The notes beneath the pieces are model-generated. The model did not search any database. It was not told where the DNA came from and saw nothing but the letters and a program-made list of their open reading frames with translations. The position numbers and the translations under genes were made by a program. Positions 7,247-10,184 of a stretch of DNA of 10,184 bases are shown piece by piece. Origin of the DNA: a bacterium (GTDB lineage: Bacteria > Electryoneota > Electryoneia > Electryoneales > Electryoneaceae); assembly GCA_014729955.1 (NCBI GenBank), contig WJJA01000396.1, forward strand, positions 1-10,184, in the 5' to 3' direction. Positions within the stretch are counted from its first letter, which is position 1, and every line of letters starts with the position of its first letter.

Positions 7247-8143
7247 TCACTCCACCCACGTATGGATGGCGGACACGCCCTGCGAGGTGAGGTAGCGATG
7301 GCGCAGAACCTGCCGGATCTCCGGTTCAATCGCCTCGTTGCCGAGGCTTTGCACCATCTTCCGCAGTTCACCGTAGAGACCGCGCTGGAAGAACAACCGT
7401 GCGACAAGCCGATTGCGCAGCAGGGGGTCGGCCACGTCGCGCAGGGTTTGGATCTCATCGCCGAGCGTACGGCGCTCTTCATCGCTCAGAAGGGTAAAGC
7501 GCACCTCCACCGATGAAGTGTTCAAGCCGACCGGTTCCACGGTCCAGCGGTAGGTCACCCCCGGCTCCATCGGGCCCCCTGCAACCGTTTCGAACGGTAC
7601 CGCGTGACGCTCGGTCTCGTGGACCAACGGGTTGCCGCCGTTTGTGCGCAAGCGGACTCTGTATCGTTCCACTCCGCCCATGGGAACCCATTCCAGCAGG
7701 GGGTTGTCTTCTACCAGCCGCAGCTCATCGAAGGGAGGAGGATGGACCAGCAGCGGCAGCGCCATTCCTTCGTCATCGCCCGCCCGTACCGCGAGCTGAC
7801 GAGACCCTTTGCCGCCTTTGCGTTTCAGCAGCAGGTCGGCAAGTTTATCCGTGACGCCGGTTTCGCCATCTGCGTTCTTATCCGGTATGGTCCAGTCGGC
7901 GGGACCGATGATCGATTTGATCTGGTTGTTTTCCAGGAGAACGGCCAGGGACGCTCCTTTTGCGACCTGCACCTCGACACCGGCACGTAAAGTGTCACCC
8001 TCCTGCACCGGTACCGCCCGAGCATGCTGCACCGCCATCACCGTCCCCTGCAGGGCCAGCACATGGACATCCCCCGCGCGGACAGGAATTGCCGAAAACA
8101 GAAACACCAGCAGGGCCCACACACCGATCATCGCTTTACTCAT
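7247..8143 (-). CDS. Exported FecR-domain protein with Ig/Fn3-like and helical C-terminal parts
   Basis: The 298-residue product starts with a signal peptide (hydrophobic core 'GVWALLVFLFSAIPV', likely cut after 'VRA' at residue 23). Residues about 25-110 form a FecR-like domain: 'VLALQGTVMAVQ', 'VQEGDTLRAGVEVQVAKGAS', then 'LAVLLENNQIKSIIGP'. Residues about 141-206 look Ig/Fn3-like ('NPLLEWVPMGGVERYRVRL', 'PGVTYRWTVEPV'). Residues about 217-290 are helical ('LLSDEERRTLGDEIQTLRD', 'RLFFQRGLYGELRKM') and recall the layout of DUF928-type proteins; that resemblance is weak. The ATG overlaps the TGA of the cyclase gene as ATGA, and a purine-rich site sits 7 bases upstream, so coupling is likely. 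It is not a TonB-system FecR: there is no FecI or receptor gene and no N-terminal anti-sigma region. A periplasmic partner of the CHASE2 cyclase is the best guess. Confidence 0.88.
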   Translation of the reverse strand: MSKAMIGVWALLVFLFSAIPVRAGDVHVLALQGTVMAVQHARAVPVQEGDTLRAGVEVQVAKGASLAVLLENNQIKSIIGPADWTIPDKNADGETGVTDKLADLLLKRKGGKGSRQLAVRAGDDEGMALPLLVHPPPFDELRLVEDNPLLEWVPMGGVERYRVRLRTNGGNPLVHETERHAVPFETVAGGPMEPGVTYRWTVEPVGLNTSSVEVRFTLLSDEERRTLGDEIQTLRDVADPLLRNRLVARLFFQRGLYGELRKMVQSLGNEAIEPEIRQVLRHRYLTSQGVSAIHTWVE

Positions 8144-9960
8144 GTTGTCGCCTCACCCCTCACGTGTTGCCGATCCATCTCCATCACCATCGCCGTCGTG
8201 GCAATACTATCGGAAAAGCCTTTCAGTGCGATGTGATGCCGGTACGTTTCACGAGCCTCCCGGAGGATTTCATCGCCGACCTCATCGGATGTTGTCGGAC
8301 AGAGCAGGATTTCGCCCGGTTGCGCGACTCCGCTCAAACGTGCGGCGAGGTTGACGGTTTTGCCGATCGCAGTGTATTCCTGGCGTGAAGAGGAGCCGAT
8401 GGTGCCCATCAAAGCCGGACCGGAAGCGATCCCGATGCCGATCTGCAGGGGCGTCTTCCCGAGCGCCTTCCGTCTCTGGTTGTGAGCAGCCAACGCACGT
8501 TGCATGTCAATGGCGGCGCGGACTGCGGTCGGTTCCGGCGCCCCGCGCGAAAAAGGCTCACCAAAAAACACCATCAGCGCGTCGCCGATAAACTTGTTCA
8601 CCACGCCTCCGCATCTCTCGGCGACTCGCACCTGGGATTCGAAGTACTCGTTCAATTCGCTGACCACATCATGGGGTTCCAGCTCCTCGGACCACGCGGT
8701 AAAGCCGCGTATGTCGGAAAAAAGCACGCTGACATAGCGCTGTTCACCGCCGAGGTTCAAGGGTTTCCGTTTCCGCAGCAGCTCCTCGAACACCGGCGTG
8801 GTGATATGACGTTTCAGCACACCCTCAATCCGGGTTCGCGCCTTCTCCACCGTCATCAGGCGGATCAAGCTCGCACCCGCCCAGGAAAAGCCGGACGCAA
8901 AAATCACCGAAGAACCGGATGTCCAGATACGGCCTTCCGCCAGCAGCCATCCCTGCAGAAAAAAGACGATCACCTGGAACACAAGCACACCGAGCATGCC
9001 GACATGGATACGATCAGTCAAAGCCAGCGCGAGCCCGATCAGCACACATGGAATCGCGATCCACCAGGCGGAGCTTTCCGGGTGATGCTTGATCCATGAA
9101 CCGTCCAACAAGGTCTGCAGCACCCATGCATGCAGGGTAACGCCGTATTCACGGTCCCATGTGCCCATCAACGGTCGTGCGAAGCTGGTAAGGGTGAAAT
9201 CCTTGGAATCGTGGTACATTGCGCCGACAATGACATGCTTGTCCTTTACCAGGGGGCCGACCGTCGGCAATTGATTGAACGCCGCGAGCGAGATGCGCCG
9301 AACCGCCACTGGACGGCCGTAGGCGGAAAAGTAGGCATAGCCGTCGTGTTGCGGGATCCGGTCGATCAGGCTGTCAGGGGCGACGTGCTGAGCGGCGGCC
9401 GCCATGCGTACGGCCAGCGGGTAGCGTGTCGTGTCGGAGATCTCCGTTTTGAGACGCAAAGAGCGCACCACGCCGTCCTCATCCACCGCCAGGTTCGGAT
9501 ACCCGCGTGTCGCCCGGGGGAACAGGATAGGGGAAATGCCGGTGCCGTCCGCTTCGAAACGGTCCGCGAGCACGACTTCCGGGCGTTCACGAACCAGCTG
9601 CTGAAACTGTTGGAATGCCGAATCATCGTCACGGTAGAAATCGTCGTAAAAGTAGACATCGATCCCGACCGCTTTCGCACCGCCGGCGAGCGCCTTGTCA
9701 GCCGCTTTAGTGTAGGCTTCGAGCGGGAGAGGCCAGCGTTTTCCCATCACCTGGAAGGTCGGCTCATCAACGGCGACCATCAGCACATCGTCCGGTACAT
9801 CGGGATTGGTGAAAAGGTTGACCGCGAGATCGTAATGGAGAAGGTCGAACCCCCAGAAATACTTGAAGTTGTACAGAAGCGGCCAGGCGAGAGCAAGCGC
9901 CAGTGAGAAGACGATCGAAGAACGATACAGGCGCAGAAGGGATCGAAGTTTCAGCAGCAC
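8140..9960 (-). CDS. CHASE2-sensor class III adenylate cyclase, membrane-bound
   Basis: Residues are numbered from the TTG at 9972; this start (GTG 9960) is residue 5. A first membrane segment (about 18-35) is followed by an extracytoplasmic CHASE2 domain (about 40-300; 'DDVLMVAVDEPTF', 'GAKAVGIDVYF', 'KHVIVGAMYHDSKD'). Three membrane segments follow at about 302-320, 325-343 and 351-371. A short helical linker leads to the cyclase domain at about 411-600. Metal ligands are Asp420 ('LFSDIRGFTAWSE') and Asp464 ('NKFIGDALMVFFGEP'). Lys460 and Thr534 ('EYTAIG') are the expected adenine-selecting pair of class IIIb enzymes, and Asn541 and Arg545 ('VNLAARL') are the transition-state residues. All are present, so the enzyme should turn ATP into cAMP. 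The usual 'IGD' is 'IGK' here, a position not thought catalytic. GTG at 9960 is preferred because GGAGG ends 4 bases before it; TTG at 9972 would add four residues. The FecR-domain gene overlaps its end. Confidence 0.93.
   Translation of the reverse strand: MLLKLRSLLRLYRSSIVFSLALALAWPLLYNFKYFWGFDLLHYDLAVNLFTNPDVPDDVLMVAVDEPTFQVMGKRWPLPLEAYTKAADKALAGGAKAVGIDVYFYDDFYRDDDSAFQQFQQLVRERPEVVLADRFEADGTGISPILFPRATRGYPNLAVDEDGVVRSLRLKTEISDTTRYPLAVRMAAAAQHVAPDSLIDRIPQHDGYAYFSAYGRPVAVRRISLAAFNQLPTVGPLVKDKHVIVGAMYHDSKDFTLTSFARPLMGTWDREYGVTLHAWVLQTLLDGSWIKHHPESSAWWIAIPCVLIGLALALTDRIHVGMLGVLVFQVIVFFLQGWLLAEGRIWTSGSSVIFASGFSWAGASLIRLMTVEKARTRIEGVLKRHITTPVFEELLRKRKPLNLGGEQRYVSVLFSDIRGFTAWSEELEPHDVVSELNEYFESQVRVAERCGGVVNKFIGDALMVFFGEPFSRGAPEPTAVRAAIDMQRALAAHNQRRKALGKTPLQIGIGIASGPALMGTIGSSSRQEYTAIGKTVNLAARLSGVAQPGEILLCPTTSDEVGDEILREARETYRHHIALKGFSDSIATTAMVMEMDRQHVRGEATT
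8151..8160 (-). promoter_or_regulatory. Ribosome binding site of the FecR-domain gene
   Basis: Read on the minus strand, AGGGGTGAGG ends 7 bases before the ATG at 8143. It lies inside the last codons of the cyclase gene. This placement supports the ATG at 8143 and the ATGA overlap. Confidence 0.7.
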
Positions 9961-9963
9961 GGT

Positions 9964-9969
9964 ACCTCC
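9964..9969 (-). promoter_or_regulatory. Ribosome binding site that decides the cyclase start
   Basis: GGAGGT on the minus strand lies 3 bases (4 counting from GGAGG) before GTG at 9960. If translation began at TTG 9972, this strong site would be inside the gene. The TTG has only a poorer purine-rich stretch (AAAGGCAGGA) before it. The spacing to GTG is a little short but usable. Confidence 0.6.
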
Positions 9970-9999
9970 CAATCCTGCCTTTGCAACCCGGACACTCCG

Positions 10000-10027
10000 G
10001 TCATACGATTCGTTGCTGAAGGATCAA
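10000..10027 (-). promoter_or_regulatory. Alternative weak promoter candidate for the cyclase operon
   Basis: On the minus strand TTGATC (10027-10022) and TATGAC (10005-10000) are spaced by 16 bases, each matching consensus at 4 of 6 positions. It would give a leader of roughly 35 bases. It would leave the inverted repeat upstream of the promoter, where it could be a regulator site. The evidence is no stronger than chance similarity would allow. Confidence 0.18.
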
Positions 10028-10050
10028 GCTTCAATTGGTGCCTCACCCCG

Positions 10051-10099
10051 TTACGCATAGCCCGAATCTTTCATGAATGATGAAAGCGAGCTATGGTAA
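10051..10099. repeat. Imperfect long inverted repeat upstream of the cyclase operon
   Basis: On the plus strand, TTAC (10051-10054), CATAGC (10056-10061) and CTTTCAT (10068-10074) pair with ATGAAAG (10080-10086), GCTATG (10090-10095) and GTAA (10096-10099). This gives 17 base pairs with a one-base bulge, a 6-by-3 internal loop and a 5-base apical loop. No T-run follows directly on the minus strand, so it is not an evident terminator for minus-strand transcripts. On the plus strand TTTT occurs at 10107-10110. It could be an operator or a leader RNA hairpin. Confidence 0.5.
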
Positions 10100-10107
10100 G
10101 GACTGGT

Positions 10108-10137
10108 TTTACAGGAAGATGTTCCCCAATTTGTCAC
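10108..10137 (-). promoter_or_regulatory. Weak sigma-70-like promoter candidate for the cyclase operon
   Basis: On the minus strand GTGACA (10137-10132) and TGTAAA (10113-10108) are separated by 18 bases and match the general -35 and -10 consensus at 5 and 4 of 6 positions. Transcription would start near 10101, placing the inverted repeat at the very start of a leader of about 140 bases. If the host uses Bacteroidota-type promoters, this consensus may not apply. Confidence 0.25.
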
Positions 10138-10184
10138 TTCCTCCCGGCGACGGTTTGTACCCAGACGTAAAAGAGAAAAACCCA

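Noticed and set aside
7139..7516. A plus-strand frame of 125 codons after the giant gene.
   Set aside because: It starts inside the terminator hairpin, overlaps the FecR-domain gene in antisense, lacks a fitting ribosome site and has no protein-like pattern.
7247..8143. Reading the FecR-domain protein as an iron-dicitrate anti-sigma regulator.
   Set aside because: It has a cleavable signal peptide, no single-pass anti-sigma layout and no neighbouring sigma factor or TonB receptor gene. The FecR domain alone does not show iron regulation.
9130..9906. A 258-codon plus-strand frame opposite the cyclase gene.
   Set aside because: It is codon-aligned with the cyclase gene, which has a full CHASE2 and catalytic domain on the other strand. 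The product shows no recognisable motif, so it is a shadow frame.
10056..10079. A tiny minus-strand frame (MKDSGYA) within the inverted repeat, as a possible leader peptide.
   Set aside because: It has seven codons, no ribosome site and a start codon buried in the hairpin arm; nothing supports translation.
1..10184. Search by eye for CRISPR repeats, tRNA or rRNA genes, transposase genes, attachment sites and phage genes.
   Set aside because: None seen. The repeated sequence is coding and lies within the giant gene, and the remaining spacers are under 230 bases.

Overview
The window is bacterial DNA, moderately GC-rich by eye and almost completely coding. It holds three protein genes, two of them complete, and no RNA genes, insertion sequences or CRISPR arrays that I can see. 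The long plus-strand gene ends in a type IX secretion (T9SS) C-terminal sorting domain of the 'QNFPNPFNP' kind. That points to the Fibrobacteres-Chlorobi-Bacteroidetes superphylum or a related candidate lineage with T9SS (for example Ignavibacteria, Calditrichota, KSB1, Marinimicrobia or Zixibacteria-like bacteria). The exact lineage cannot be fixed from this sequence.

Bases 2-7111 (plus strand) are the 3' part, 2369 codons, of a giant secreted modular protein whose start lies outside the window. After a short lead-in it has three full tandem units of 524, 526 and 526 residues and a fourth, shortened unit. Each full unit reads: nidogen-like beta-sandwich, CarboxypepD_reg-like domain, a second related beta domain with an 'FDP-GS-GYH' motif, then a fibronectin type III-like domain. 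Each Fn3-like domain is split by a helical insert of about 70 residues. After unit 4 comes a beta-propeller-like stretch that seems to sit inside a BACON/Ig-like domain, then the sorting domain. No enzymatic domain is visible; the repeats suggest a cell-surface or extracellular structural or adhesive protein. A strong one-sided intrinsic terminator follows at 7142-7186.

Bases 7247-9960 (minus strand) are a two-gene operon that converges on the giant gene. The first gene encodes a membrane class III adenylate cyclase with an extracytoplasmic CHASE2 sensor. The second encodes an exported FecR-domain protein. They overlap by 4 bases (ATGA), so translation is probably coupled. The likely arrangement is that the FecR protein works outside the membrane with the CHASE2 domain, and the cyclase domain makes cAMP inside.

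Bases 9961-10184 are the leader and promoter region of the cyclase operon. It contains an imperfect inverted repeat (10051-10099) and weak promoter-like hexamers. The unusual signals are the helix-split Fn3 domains repeated three times, the exact 526-residue period with mosaic relationships between units, and the propeller-within-domain layout at the C-terminal end.
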